From Acidiphilium multivorum AIU301 (GTDB taxonomy: Bacteria > Pseudomonadota > Alphaproteobacteria > Acetobacterales > Acetobacteraceae): a stretch of DNA of 64,000 nt. Each line of letters starts with the position of its first letter. Within the stretch, counting starts at the first letter, position 1. A program made the position numbers and the translations under genes. The DNA lies in contig NC_015186.1 in the NCBI RefSeq assembly GCF_000202835.1, positions 1,674,001 to 1,738,000 of the forward strand, written 5' to 3'. The notes beneath the pieces were generated by a model. It was given only the letters and a program-made list of their open reading frames with translations, made no database searches and was not told where the DNA came from. Of this stretch, positions 51,779 to 61,531 are shown piece by piece.

Positions 51779-52564
51779 ATGGACGGCGGCGCCGAACAGC
51801 GGCAGATTACGATCCATAAGCCGGAAGACTTCGTGCCGATGCGAGCTGCGGGCGCACTGGCGGCCGAGGTGCTCGACATGGTCGGCGCGCATGTCCGCCC
51901 AGGCATCTCGACCGGAGAGATCGACCGGATCTGCCACGACTATATCGTCGCCCGCGGCGCAATTCCGGCGCCGCTCAACTATCGTGGGTTCCCGAAATCG
52001 ACCTGCATCTCGATCAACCACGTTGTCTGCCATGGCATTCCAGGCGATCGCGTGCTGATGGATGGCGACATTCTGAACATTGACATCACGGTAATTCTCG
52101 ATGGCTGGCACGGCGATTCCAGCCGGATGTACATAGCGGGCACAGCGTCGACGAAAGCTCGCCGACTGATCGATGTTACCTATCAGTCGCTGCTGGAAGG
52201 AATTCACGCCGCCAGGCCGGGTGCGCATTTCGGTGATATCGGCCACGCCATCCAAACCTATGTCGAGGCGCAGCGTTTCTCCGTCGTGCGGGATTTCTGC
52301 GGCCATGGCATCGGCCGCCGCTTCCACGAAGCGCCCAACGTGCTGCATTTCGGCCGCAAGGGAGATGGGCCCGAACTACGCCCTGGCATGTTCTTCACCA
52401 TCGAACCGATGGTGAACGCGGGAAGGCCGGAGGTGAAGGTGCTCGACGACGGCTGGACAGCGGTGACGCGGGATCGCAGCCTGTCGGCCCAATTCGAGCA
52501 CATGGTCGGAATTACGGAGTCCGGTTGCGAGGTTTTTACCCTGGCAGCCGGCGAAGTGATCTGA
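51779..52564 (+). CDS. map: Methionine aminopeptidase, type I
   Basis: A 261-residue metalloprotease that removes the initiator methionine. All metal ligands are visible: Asp pair in D-I-L-N-I-D-I-T and G-D-S-S-R-M, His in C-G-H-G-I-G, Glu in T-I-E-P-M and Glu in E-H-M-V-G-I-T-E-S. GGAG 8 bp upstream selects ATG 51779; GTG 51770 is possible. It is followed by radC after 44 bp. Confidence 0.95.
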   Translation: MDGGAEQRQITIHKPEDFVPMRAAGALAAEVLDMVGAHVRPGISTGEIDRICHDYIVARGAIPAPLNYRGFPKSTCISINHVVCHGIPGDRVLMDGDILNIDITVILDGWHGDSSRMYIAGTASTKARRLIDVTYQSLLEGIHAARPGAHFGDIGHAIQTYVEAQRFSVVRDFCGHGIGRRFHEAPNVLHFGRKGDGPELRPGMFFTIEPMVNAGRPEVKVLDDGWTAVTRDRSLSAQFEHMVGITESGCEVFTLAAGEVI

Positions 52565-52608
52565 TCGGCGCACTTTGCAAGCGCAGCCAGCTATGACAAG
52601 CTCCGGCT

Positions 52609-53376
52609 GTGACGAGCGGCCGGAACGCACTCCAAGATAGTAATATTCAGGCGGATCTTCTTCTGGAAGGTCAATCGCCGGACGATGAGCCGCACGGTTC
52701 CGATGTCCATGGCGCAACCGGGCATCGCGCGCGCTTGCGTGCACGCCTGCTCAAGGCTGGGCCTGAAGCGCTTGCCGACCATGAAATCCTCGAGATGGTG
52801 TTGTTTCTTGCCGTTCCCCGGCGCGACACCAAGCCGATCGCACGCGCGCTCGTCCGGCGCTTCGGCTCCTATGCGGGCGCCATTGCGGCGCCAATCGGCG
52901 AGTTGCGGGGCGTCGAAGGGCTGGGCGAGGCCGGCGCCGCCGCTTTGAAGATCGTTCAGGCGGCTGCACTCCGGCTCGCGAAGGCGGAAATCGCTTATCG
53001 TCCCGTGCTGAGCCACTGGGACAGGCTCATAGAATACCTCACGGCGGTGCTGGCCCGTGAACGGGTCGAGCAGGCGCGGGCGCTGTTTCTCGACCAGCGC
53101 AATCGGCTGATCGCCGACGAGGTCCAGTCCGTGGGAACCGTGAACCACACCCCGCTATATCCGCGCGAGTTGATCAGGCGCGCTCTCGAACACCATGCAA
53201 CCGCGATCATCCTGGTCCATAACCATCCCAGCGGTGACCCGACCCCGTCGCCGGAAGACGTGGCGATGACGCGCGAGATCAAGCAGGCTGCATCAACACT
53301 TTCGATCGTCCTGCACGATCACGTGATCGTCGGTAATGGCAAGTGGGTCAGCCTCAAGCGGCTGGGTCTGCTATGA
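52609..53376 (+). CDS. radC: RadC/JAB domain DNA repair protein
   Basis: A 255-residue protein with N-terminal helix-hairpin-helix region (G-V-E-G-L-G-E-A-G) and a C-terminal JAB/MPN+ domain: H-N-H-P-S-G-D at 204-210 and Asp217 in S-P-E-D. The exact activity of RadC is unresolved, and its old link to repair is weak. Start is GTG 52609. Its end overlaps the convergent methyltransferase gene by 6 bp. The map-radC order is common in Rhodospirillales. Confidence 0.93.
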   Translation: MTSGRNALQDSNIQADLLLEGQSPDDEPHGSDVHGATGHRARLRARLLKAGPEALADHEILEMVLFLAVPRRDTKPIARALVRRFGSYAGAIAAPIGELRGVEGLGEAGAAALKIVQAAALRLAKAEIAYRPVLSHWDRLIEYLTAVLARERVEQARALFLDQRNRLIADEVQSVGTVNHTPLYPRELIRRALEHHATAIILVHNHPSGDPTPSPEDVAMTREIKQAASTLSIVLHDHVIVGNGKWVSLKRLGLL

Positions 53377-54144
53377 TCCCCAGCCACTGAGAACGGCGAT
53401 GGGAAGGTTGATACGCAGGCGCCCCGCAGATCCGGCAATCGTGGCGAGCGCCATTGGAAACAGAGCCCGCGGGGGAATCCGGCGCGACCTGGCCGAAAGC
53501 GCGTTGGTCTCTCCCGCATCGCGAAGATCGCGCAGCAGGGCGAACGGCTCCGCGTATTCGAGGTCAACCTCCTCCCGTTCGGCGATCGGCAGCGCAAATC
53601 CCGCGCGCTGCATCAGGCCGGCGCAGTCCGCAAGCGTGGGGAATGGCGAGACACGCGGCGCCGCTCCTCCGGTCAGGACCTCTTCCGCTTCGATGAGGGC
53701 GGAACGCAGTTCCGACAAGGTTCCGAGAAGCGGCAGGCTACCGATGAAGAGCCCTTCTGGCGTCAGCGCCTGGCGCAACTGGATGAGGGCCCCGGGCAAG
53801 TCGTTCACCCAGTGCAGCGACATATGGGCGACGATGAGATCGAACCGCGCGGGACCGAACGGCAGAAATTCGGGGTCTCCTGCAACGCTGGCCGTTCCGT
53901 GCGCGAGAGCGGGCGATATATCGCAGGTGACGACCTCGATACCGCGGGCGTTCAACAGCGGTGCAACCGCACCCCGCCCGCCGATGTCGAGCGCGAGACG
54001 GAATCGCCGTCCGGTATCGTCAAGCCGGTCGAGCACGCGAAACGCGAGCTCGTCGAGCACTGGCCGAACCTTGGCCAGCCGTGGTGCTGCCCGGGTCCGA
54101 TGGGCGGCGACTGCCCTGCGATCGAAGATCTCCATCTGGCTCAT
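53371..54144 (-). CDS. SAM-dependent methyltransferase, BioC/NDUFAF5-like
   Basis: A 257-residue methyltransferase: A-L-D-I-G-G-R-G-A is the AdoMet loop, then D-L-I-V-A-H-M-S-L-H-W-V-N-D-L-P, characteristic of the BioC/NDUFAF5 group. In alphaproteobacteria this gene is regularly divergent from comF, as here (45 bp). It may act on biotin synthesis or on complex I, and I cannot decide. The frame is open to 54426 but that part is antisense to comF. Confidence 0.83.
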   Translation of the reverse strand: MSQMEIFDRRAVAAHRTRAAPRLAKVRPVLDELAFRVLDRLDDTGRRFRLALDIGGRGAVAPLLNARGIEVVTCDISPALAHGTASVAGDPEFLPFGPARFDLIVAHMSLHWVNDLPGALIQLRQALTPEGLFIGSLPLLGTLSELRSALIEAEEVLTGGAAPRVSPFPTLADCAGLMQRAGFALPIAEREEVDLEYAEPFALLRDLRDAGETNALSARSRRIPPRALFPMALATIAGSAGRLRINLPIAVLSGWGS

Positions 54145-54189
54145 CGGCGTGCTTGTGCCGCGTCTGCCGGCTGGCGAAAAGCCCCTGTC

Positions 54190-54915
54190 ATGCTGAAGTC
54201 GCTGGCCCGTGCTGCGCTTGATCTCCTGCTCCCGCCCCAGTGCCTGGCCTGCAGCGAGGAGGTGCCGGCCGACGGGCTGCTCTGCGTCTCGTGTTTCGTC
54301 GAGACCAGTTTCATCACTGACCCGGTTTGCGGCCAATGCGGCCTTCCGCTTGCCGAGCCTGCCCCGCTCTGCACGAGTTGTGACTGGGCGCCCCCCACAT
54401 TCCGCAGCGCCCGCGCCGCACTGCAATACAATGCCGCCGCCAAGCGGCTGATCCTGCCTTTCAAGTATGCCGATCGGCCGGAACTCGCTATCGGCCTCGC
54501 ACGGCTGCTGCTCCGCCCTGGCAAGGAGTTACTGGCGCGCGCGGATCTCCTGGTGCCCGTGCCGCTACACCGCTCGCGCCTTGCTCATCGCGGGTATAAC
54601 CAGGCCGGGCTGCTCGCCCGTGCGCTGGGGCGCATTTCCGGCAAGAACGTCATGATCGATGCCCTCGTCCGCCTGAGGGCAACCCGGCCTCTTTCAGAAC
54701 TGGACCAGACAGGGCGAGAATTGGCCCTTAAAGGGGCAATCGGCATCCGCGAGGGCCGCGAAGCGCATATTGCAGGGCGCACAATCCTGCTCGTCGACGA
54801 TGTCCTGACAACCGGCGCCACGGCATCCGCCTGCGCTGATGCGCTCTACGCCGCAGGGGCCGCTGCTGTTGATGTTTTGGCCATTGCACGTGTCGCGGAG
54901 GCCGAAGACATTTAA
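54190..54915 (+). CDS. ComF family phosphoribosyltransferase-like protein
   Basis: A 241-residue protein. The N-terminal zinc-binding cysteines come in pairs (C-L-A-C, C-V-S-C, C-G-Q-C, C-T-S-C), and the PRPP-type motif is I-L-L-V-D-D-V-L-T-T-G-A-T. ComF members help natural transformation and other DNA or purine processes. ATG 54190 starts the family region; the longer frame from 53812 is antisense to the methyltransferase gene. It precedes grxC. Confidence 0.88.
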   Translation: MLKSLARAALDLLLPPQCLACSEEVPADGLLCVSCFVETSFITDPVCGQCGLPLAEPAPLCTSCDWAPPTFRSARAALQYNAAAKRLILPFKYADRPELAIGLARLLLRPGKELLARADLLVPVPLHRSRLAHRGYNQAGLLARALGRISGKNVMIDALVRLRATRPLSELDQTGRELALKGAIGIREGREAHIAGRTILLVDDVLTTGATASACADALYAAGAAAVDVLAIARVAEAEDI

Positions 54916-54977
54916 CAATTACGCAACAGTCTTGCGATAAATTTCGGCTCGCGTATGTGAAGGGCTGGAGAGATCAT

Positions 54978-55235
54978 ATGCCGACAGTCGAAATTTACAC
55001 CCAGGCTTTCTGCCCGTACTGCAGCCGCGCCGTTCGCCTCATGCGCGAGAAGGGCGTGCCGTTCACAGAAATTGATGCGCCCCGAGGCTCCGCAGCCCGC
55101 CGCGAGGCCATTGAAAGATCTGGTGGCAGCACGACCGTACCGCAGATCTTCATCGACGGCCAATCGATCGGCGGCTGCGACGAGTTGCTCGAACTCGAAC
55201 GGACCGGCCGGCTTGATCCACTCCTTGCAGCATGA
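54978..55235 (+). CDS. grxC: Glutaredoxin 3
   Basis: An 85-residue glutaredoxin with active site C-P-Y-C at residues 12-15, T-V-P-Q-I-F-I (cis-Pro) and G-G-C-D-E-L. It reduces glutathione-mixed disulfides. GGAG selects ATG 54978. It overlaps the DUF1178 gene by 4 bp. The comF-grxC-DUF1178 order is standard in alphaproteobacteria, though a nitrilase-type gene that usually lies between the last two is missing here. Confidence 0.94.
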   Translation: MPTVEIYTQAFCPYCSRAVRLMREKGVPFTEIDAPRGSAARREAIERSGGSTTVPQIFIDGQSIGGCDELLELERTGRLDPLLAA

Positions 55236-55687
55236 TCCATTATCAACTCCGCTGCGCCTGCACTCATGAATTCGATGGCTGGTTTGCCAATAGTGCAAGC
55301 TTCGAACGCCAGGTGAAGCGCCGCCTTCTCAATTGCCCGCGCTGCGGTGGCACGGACGTGGCACGCGCTTTGATGGCTCCTCGAATCGGCAAGGGCAATC
55401 CGGAAGAGCCGCGCCAACAACCTCCGGCCAGGAAGCCGAGAACCGCCGCGGTCGCCGGACGCATGCCCGACGAATTGCGGGCATTGCTGGCGGGGCTGCG
55501 GCGCGAGGTCGAGACGCATTGCGACTATGTCGGCCAAGAATTCGCGGCCGAAGCGCGGCGCATCCATAACGGCGATGCCCCCTCGCGCGGCATTTACGGC
55601 GAAGCCACCGAGGCCGAATCGGAAGCGCTTGCCGAAGAAGGAATCGAGTTCGCTCAAATTCCCTGGGTGCCACCGGCCGACGGCTGA
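55232..55687 (+). CDS. DUF1178 family protein
   Basis: A 151-residue protein with the DUF1178 pattern: M-I-H-Y-Q-L-R-C-A-C-x-H-E-F-D-G-W-F at the N-terminus, a second Cys pair in L-N-C-P-R-C-G, and the C-terminal block R-x-I-H-N-G-D-A-P-x-R-x-I-Y-G-E-A-T. The cysteines suggest a zinc ribbon. Function unknown. It is translationally coupled to grxC. Confidence 0.9.
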   Translation: MIHYQLRCACTHEFDGWFANSASFERQVKRRLLNCPRCGGTDVARALMAPRIGKGNPEEPRQQPPARKPRTAAVAGRMPDELRALLAGLRREVETHCDYVGQEFAAEARRIHNGDAPSRGIYGEATEAESEALAEEGIEFAQIPWVPPADG

Positions 55688-55703
55688 CACGGAGGATCGC
55701 GGG

Positions 55704-56246
55704 ATGCACCACACCTCACCTGCCCTGTTCGAACTGGACGGCGTCCGCCCGGAAATCGATCCGGATGCGTGGGTCGCACCCGGCGCGGTATTGATTGGCG
55801 CCGTTCAGGTCGCGGCGGGAGCCAATGTCTGGTTCAATTGCACGTTACGTGCTGATAATAACGTGATCCAGATCGGTCCACGAACCAACGTCCAGGACGG
55901 CACGGTTATCCACGTGAACGCCGGCGAACGGTTCGCGGCACGCATTGGCGCCGATGTCACCATCGGTCACGCCGCAATTATTCATGCATGCACGCTGGAG
56001 AATCGCGCGTTCGTCGCCATGGGTGCCGTCGTGCTCGACGGAGCGGTCATCGAGGAAGGGGGAATGCTGGCTGCGCATTCCCTGCTGACGCCAGGCAAGC
56101 GCATCGGCCGCAACGAACTCTGGATGGGATCACCTGCCCGGCTGGTCAGGGTGATGACGAATGAGGAACGTGCCCAATATGATCTGACGGCACCGCATTA
56201 CGTCGAACTTGCGGCGCGCTTCCGCAACGGGCTCAAGCCGGTCTGA
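55704..56246 (+). CDS. Gamma carbonic anhydrase family protein
   Basis: A 180-residue left-handed beta-helix protein built of hexapeptide repeats. The three possible zinc histidines appear in V-I-H-V-N, I-G-H-A-A and I-I-H-A-C, with W-F-N-C-T-L-R-A-D-N-N near the start. Homologues are the YrdA/PaaY-like and mitochondrial complex I gamma-CAs; enzymatic activity varies. GGAGGATCGCGGG leads the ATG. It is close to the lipoprotein gene (29 bp). Confidence 0.9.
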   Translation: MHHTSPALFELDGVRPEIDPDAWVAPGAVLIGAVQVAAGANVWFNCTLRADNNVIQIGPRTNVQDGTVIHVNAGERFAARIGADVTIGHAAIIHACTLENRAFVAMGAVVLDGAVIEEGGMLAAHSLLTPGKRIGRNELWMGSPARLVRVMTNEERAQYDLTAPHYVELAARFRNGLKPV

Positions 56247-56275
56247 TCTTATCGGCACGGCATTGGAGACATGCC

Positions 56276-56863
56276 ATGCACCAGGCGATCCGCTCCAGTC
56301 TATTCATCGGTCTGGTCAGTCTTGGCCTTTCCGGCTGCGCACTCGAAACGCCTCCTCCATCCACCGGCTATCTCCCGGCAAATGCCTTCGACGGTCGGGT
56401 CATTGGCGAAGATCCGGCGATCGCGGCAACCAACGAAGCGCGCTGGTCATTCACCCACCCCAAAGCCATGCAGGGACGACCGGCCGAAATGGCGCTTGCC
56501 GTCGCCTCGCTCGACGCCATGGCCGGACAATTTGCCACCGGCGGCCGCTGGGTCTCAATGAATAGTCTTGCCAAGCTCCAGATGCTGCGGGCGCGTCGCG
56601 CGGTGCGGGCGATACTCGGCATCAGGCCGGGCACACTATCGCAGACCGTCATCAATTCAATGGTGACGATCAGCCTCGCCTTGCGTCATGGCAATCGGCC
56701 AGCAGCCCTTGCCGCCGCGAAAGGCGCGGAATTTACCCTCCCTCCGCCGCGCACCCTTTCAATCCTTGCACATTTCCCGCCTGTCCCGATTGCTGCAGAG
56801 GCAACCACTTTCGCAAGCCGGTATCTCTTCCCGGGCGGCGGCGGTCCTTTTTTTCTCCGCTGA
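56276..56863 (+). CDS. Hypothetical lipoprotein
   Basis: A 195-residue protein not recognised as any family. A signal peptide with a lipobox L-S-G-C puts the acylated Cys at residue 21. The next residues carry no Asp at +2 (C-A-L), so outer-membrane sorting is expected. It is Ala/Leu-rich with an internal helical stretch (about 85-140), ending G-G-G-G-P-F-F-L-R. It may share a transcript with the gamma carbonic anhydrase gene, and is convergent with the ScfR regulator gene. Confidence 0.75.
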   Translation: MHQAIRSSLFIGLVSLGLSGCALETPPPSTGYLPANAFDGRVIGEDPAIAATNEARWSFTHPKAMQGRPAEMALAVASLDAMAGQFATGGRWVSMNSLAKLQMLRARRAVRAILGIRPGTLSQTVINSMVTISLALRHGNRPAALAAAKGAEFTLPPPRTLSILAHFPPVPIAAEATTFASRYLFPGGGGPFFLR

Positions 56864-56880
56864 GCGTTTGGTCACGGATG

Positions 56881-56896
56881 GTGCCGGCAGCGGCAC
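56881..56896. terminator. Small hairpin between convergent lipoprotein and regulator genes
   Basis: GTGCCG-GCAG-CGGCAC, 6-bp stem with 4-nt loop, 18 bp after the lipoprotein stop and without a T-run. Weak evidence for a terminator. Confidence 0.3.
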
Positions 56897-56922
56897 GGGC
56901 AAAACGGAAACCGGTCCGGTCG

Positions 56923-58332
56923 CTATTGGCTACCGCCTCCACTTGCTGGCTTGAACCGGTAGGGGCTGGCACTGGTCGTCGAAACATCAAGCGCGAGGCG
57001 ATGGGCCAGCGGCGGGAAGGCGCGGGAGCGGCAATCGGGCCGGTCGCAAAGCCTGCAGGACAGGCCAATCCCTACCGCCGCGCGGTCCAGATCGAGCCCG
57101 TCAGCATAAACGACCTCGCCGGCACGGCCGATGTCGCACCCCATCGCCACAACGCGCGTGGCCGGCGGTTCGCCCCAATGCGCGGGCGAGGCAATGATCG
57201 TGCGCGCGAAACATAGATATGTTGCGCCCTCCGGCAGTTGCGCCACCTGCACCCGGACTGTCCCGGGAGTCGCAAACGCCGAGTGCACGATCCAGCGCGG
57301 GCAGTTGCCGCCAAAACGTGCGAACGGAAACCCTGCGGCGGAAAATCGCTTCGAGACATTCCCCGCAGGGTCAACGCGCAGAAAAAAGAACGGCACGCCG
57401 CGCGCCCCCTGGCGCTGGAGCGTGGAGAGGCGGTGGCAGGCCTGCTCGAATGAGACACCGAAGCGCATCGCCAAATGTTCAACATCGTGCCGCAATTCCT
57501 GGGCTGCAGCCAAGAACGGCACATAGGGCATCAGGACGGCGCCGGCGAAATAATTAATCAGTCCGATCCGCAGCAACTCCCCCGCATCGCGTGTGGTGAG
57601 GGTCGCCCGTCGGACCACCTGTTCGATCAGATCACGGGCCTCGAACAGGCCAAGCTGGAAGGCCATCTGAAATCCGCGGCTCTCCCGCGGGAGGGTCTCG
57701 GACAGGACAAGATGCCGCCGCGCGGGATCGAACACGCGCAGTGCCCCCGGCAGGGGCGCCACGGAAACGACAAGCCCATGCTTGTGGCGCAGCCGCTCCG
57801 CCAAGGCGTGATTCATCCCCAGCGTCGCTGCCGGCAGTTCCGCCCCGAGCGCCTCTGCGGCCTCCTCAAGCTCGGGAAAGTGGTTGGCATGCTCATGAAA
57901 GACATCCCGCACTTCCTCGTTCGGCAACAGGATCTTGCGGCCGGACGGGAGCGTGATCCCGCCGGTCTCCTCCCTGACCGCCTGGAACGCGCGATACAGA
58001 CCAAGCATCGCCTGGGCTGCCGCGGGGGCGGATGCGGCGATCATCTGCGCTTCGGAATCGGGCACCGACTCCGTCCCGATCAGCGGGTCGGCGAACGCTT
58101 CCCGCAACGCCTGTTCCACCTGCCGCTCGTCGGAGCCGGAAAGCGCAGCAAGATCCACCTTAAGCGTCTCGGTCAGCTTGATCAGCAGCGCAGCCGTCAC
58201 GCCCCGCTGATCATGCTCGATCAGATTGAGATACGAGGTCGAGATGCCCAGCCGGCTCGCCAGTTTCTGCTGCGTCAGGCCGTGTTCCTGACGCAGGCGG
58301 CGAACGATACGACCGATTAACGGCTTGGACAT
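56923..58332 (-). CDS. ScfR/RamB-type XRE transcriptional regulator with DUF2083
   Basis: A 469-residue regulator: an N-terminal XRE helix-turn-helix (about 8-63, Q-Q-K-L-A-S-R-L-G-I-S-T-S-Y-L), an IrrE/ImmA-like middle domain (H-x-L-A-E-R-L near 177), and a C-terminal DUF2083 domain with a Cys cluster C-R-L-C-D-R-P-D-C. Such short-chain fatty acyl-CoA regulators control isocitrate lyase, propionate and acetate genes, sensing an acyl-CoA. It is divergent from aceA, with palindromes in the gap, making local control of the glyoxylate shunt likely. Confidence 0.9.
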   Translation of the reverse strand: MSKPLIGRIVRRLRQEHGLTQQKLASRLGISTSYLNLIEHDQRGVTAALLIKLTETLKVDLAALSGSDERQVEQALREAFADPLIGTESVPDSEAQMIAASAPAAAQAMLGLYRAFQAVREETGGITLPSGRKILLPNEEVRDVFHEHANHFPELEEAAEALGAELPAATLGMNHALAERLRHKHGLVVSVAPLPGALRVFDPARRHLVLSETLPRESRGFQMAFQLGLFEARDLIEQVVRRATLTTRDAGELLRIGLINYFAGAVLMPYVPFLAAAQELRHDVEHLAMRFGVSFEQACHRLSTLQRQGARGVPFFFLRVDPAGNVSKRFSAAGFPFARFGGNCPRWIVHSAFATPGTVRVQVAQLPEGATYLCFARTIIASPAHWGEPPATRVVAMGCDIGRAGEVVYADGLDLDRAAVGIGLSCRLCDRPDCRSRAFPPLAHRLALDVSTTSASPYRFKPASGGGSQ

Positions 58333-58366
58333 GCGAGCAGCCTCGTCGAGCAGGTGGATTTTTCAG

Positions 58367-58390
58367 ATTTTACATATTGTAAAATTTTAC
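58367..58390. promoter_or_regulatory. Overlapping palindromes between scfR and aceA (candidate ScfR operator)
   Basis: ATTTTACA-TAT-TGTAAAAT (58367-58385) is a perfect 8-bp inverted repeat, and GTAAAATTTTAC (58379-58390) is a second, overlapping perfect palindrome, so the TTTTAC half-site occurs three times. A further TGCCA-TTTT-TGGCA lies at 58422-58435. The site is 35 bp from the regulator start and about 134 bp before aceA, suited to autoregulation plus control of aceA. Confidence 0.6.
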
Positions 58391-58523
58391 GGTCAATTCA
58401 GCGACGCATTTCATCATTTAATGCCATTTTTGGCAATGACATTCGCGGTTGCAGCGTAAATAATTCACTCATCAGCGCGACTTGAGCGTCTGTGAATTCG
58501 CCGCCACGGCAAAGGAGAGTGTC

Positions 58524-59909
<1,386 letters not shown>

Positions 59910-59929
59910 TCCCTTCGAGTTCCCCCGCG

Positions 59930-59950
59930 GTGCCGGCATCGGGCCGGCAC
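59930..59950 (+). other. Hairpin after aceA
   Basis: GTGCCGGC-ATCGG-GCCGGCAC, a perfect 8-bp stem with a 5-nt loop, 20 bp after the aceA stop and just ahead of the main terminator. It may stabilise the aceA mRNA 3' end or add to termination. Confidence 0.5.
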
Positions 59951-59965
59951 CCGTCCTGTCAACTC

Positions 59966-59996
59966 GCCCCGGACTTCATGTCCGGGGCAGCTTTTT
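59966..59996 (+). terminator. Rho-independent terminator of aceA
   Basis: GCCCCGGAC-TTCAT-GTCCGGGGC (9-bp stem, 5-nt loop) followed by AG-C-TTTTT. The T-run overlaps the TAA stop of the convergent mutY. Confidence 0.85.
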
Positions 59997-61038
59997 ATTT
60001 CGGCGACCGCTCATCGAGAACAGCAAGCCCGGCCTCCAGCGCCTTGCGCATCACGGTCGGCAGAGGCGTATCGGGCGGCGCGGCGACGATCCCGCCGGGT
60101 AGCGCCGCGACGCGGCCCACCTTCACGGTGAGGCGCAACTCGAAATGGGTGAAAACGTGAACGATCGTGCCGGCATCAAGCCAATGCGCAGCGCATGGCG
60201 GCACCGGGGGCGGAGCTGTCGCCTCCCAATCCGTGCCCGGCACCTCCAGCATCCCTCCGAGCAATCCGCGTGGTGGCCGCCGGCGCAGGCCAATCATGCC
60301 GGATCGATCCTGCATCACGAACACGGTGCCGCGCCGCACGGGCCGCGCCGCGCGCTTCGCCTTGCGCGGCAGGTCGGCGGACAGCCCCCGGGCATGTGCC
60401 GCGCATCCGTCGCGCCACGGGCAGACCATACACGACGGACTGCGCGGCGTGCAGACGGTGGCTCCGAGATCGAACAATGCCTGCGCAAAGTCACCTGGTC
60501 TGGATTGCGCTGCCGCCTGCGCGCCAAGGCGGGCAGCGGCGACCGCAATCGCGTCCTTCGCCGCGGGCAACGCCTCCTCGATCGCGAACATCCTGGCGGT
60601 AACCCGCTCGACATTGCCGTCCACCGGAACCACCGGAATATCGAAGGCGATCGCGCCGATCGCCGCAGCCGTATAAGGGCCGATGCCGGGCAGCGCACGT
60701 AGCCCGTCGAGCGTGACGGGAAACCCACCCGCCTCGGCGACGGCCCTCGCGCAGCGGATCAGGTTGCGTGCCCGCGCGTAATAGCCAAGCCCCGCCCACA
60801 GGCCCAGAATCTCATCATCAGCTGCGACCGCGAGGTCGCTGATCGTGGGGAAACGCTCGATGAAGCGATGGAAATAAGGTATGACAGTCGCCACGACTGT
60901 CTGCTGCAGCATGATTTCGCTCAGCCAGACATGATAGGGATCGGGCAGGGAACCCGGGCCGGCGCGCCAAGGCAGGATGCGCCGGTGGACATGATACCAG
61001 CGGAGCAGATTTTCGGCGGATGGCAGGGACGGACTCAC
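59995..61038 (-). CDS. mutY: A/G-specific adenine glycosylase MutY
   Basis: A roughly 347-residue repair glycosylase removing A opposite 8-oxoG. The catalytic Glu is in L-S-E-I-M-L-Q-Q-T; the helix-hairpin-helix is L-P-G-I-G-P-Y-T-A, the Asp is in P-V-D-G-N-V-E-R-V, and the [4Fe-4S] cysteines follow C-x6-C-x2-C-x5-C. A C-terminal NUDIX-like domain reads 8-oxoG. No ATG is available; GTG 61038 leaves room for the divergent DUF721 gene, while GTG 61071 would overlap it by 52 bp. Confidence 0.93.
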   Translation of the reverse strand: MSPSLPSAENLLRWYHVHRRILPWRAGPGSLPDPYHVWLSEIMLQQTVVATVIPYFHRFIERFPTISDLAVAADDEILGLWAGLGYYARARNLIRCARAVAEAGGFPVTLDGLRALPGIGPYTAAAIGAIAFDIPVVPVDGNVERVTARMFAIEEALPAAKDAIAVAAARLGAQAAAQSRPGDFAQALFDLGATVCTPRSPSCMVCPWRDGCAAHARGLSADLPRKAKRAARPVRRGTVFVMQDRSGMIGLRRRPPRGLLGGMLEVPGTDWEATAPPPVPPCAAHWLDAGTIVHVFTHFELRLTVKVGRVAALPGGIVAAPPDTPLPTVMRKALEAGLAVLDERSPK

Positions 61039-61514
61039 GAAAAACGCCGGCGAGACCCAGGATGCCGGCACCGGAAGCGCCGCGGCACAACGCGCCGCGC
61101 GGCATCGCAGCCCTGCTTGCCCCCGTGCTGCGGCCGGCCCTTCGGCGGCGAGGCTCGGTGCTCGGCACGCTGATCGCCGACTGGGGCGATATTGCCGGAC
61201 CGGAAATTTCGTCTTGCAGCCACCCCGTCAAATTCGCCGCAGGTACGCTGACGATCGGCTGCGCGGGGCCAGACGCGCTGGCGCTTCAGCATCTCGCCCC
61301 GACCCTGATCGGGAAGATCAATCTTGCCCTCGGCGGCGCGCCCGTCCAACGGCTGCGCTTCACCGACATGATCATCCCCGCGACAACTCGACCGCTTCGA
61401 CCACGACACAAGGCCAGCGCGCCACCGGCCGGACTGCCCGATGGACCGCTGGGAGACGCCCTGGCGCGGCTGCATCACGGCGTCACGAGGCAACGGTTCA
61501 ACCGGCCGGAGTAA
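61020..61514 (+). CDS. DUF721 family protein
   Basis: A 164-residue protein with the DUF721 (DciA-like) core: L-A-P-V-L-R-P-A-L-R-R-R-G, then W-G-D-I-A-G-P-E-I, and L-Q-H-L-A-P-T-L-I-G-K-I-N. Relatives of the family (DciA) load the replicative helicase; alphaproteobacterial members are poorly studied. ATG 61062 is a shorter alternative that would avoid overlap with mutY. It ends 17 bp before the convergent polA end. Confidence 0.72.
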   Translation: MAGTDSRKTPARPRMPAPEAPRHNAPRGIAALLAPVLRPALRRRGSVLGTLIADWGDIAGPEISSCSHPVKFAAGTLTIGCAGPDALALQHLAPTLIGKINLALGGAPVQRLRFTDMIIPATTRPLRPRHKASAPPAGLPDGPLGDALARLHHGVTRQRFNRPE

Positions 61515-61531
61515 GGTCGCCTGCATCTTGC

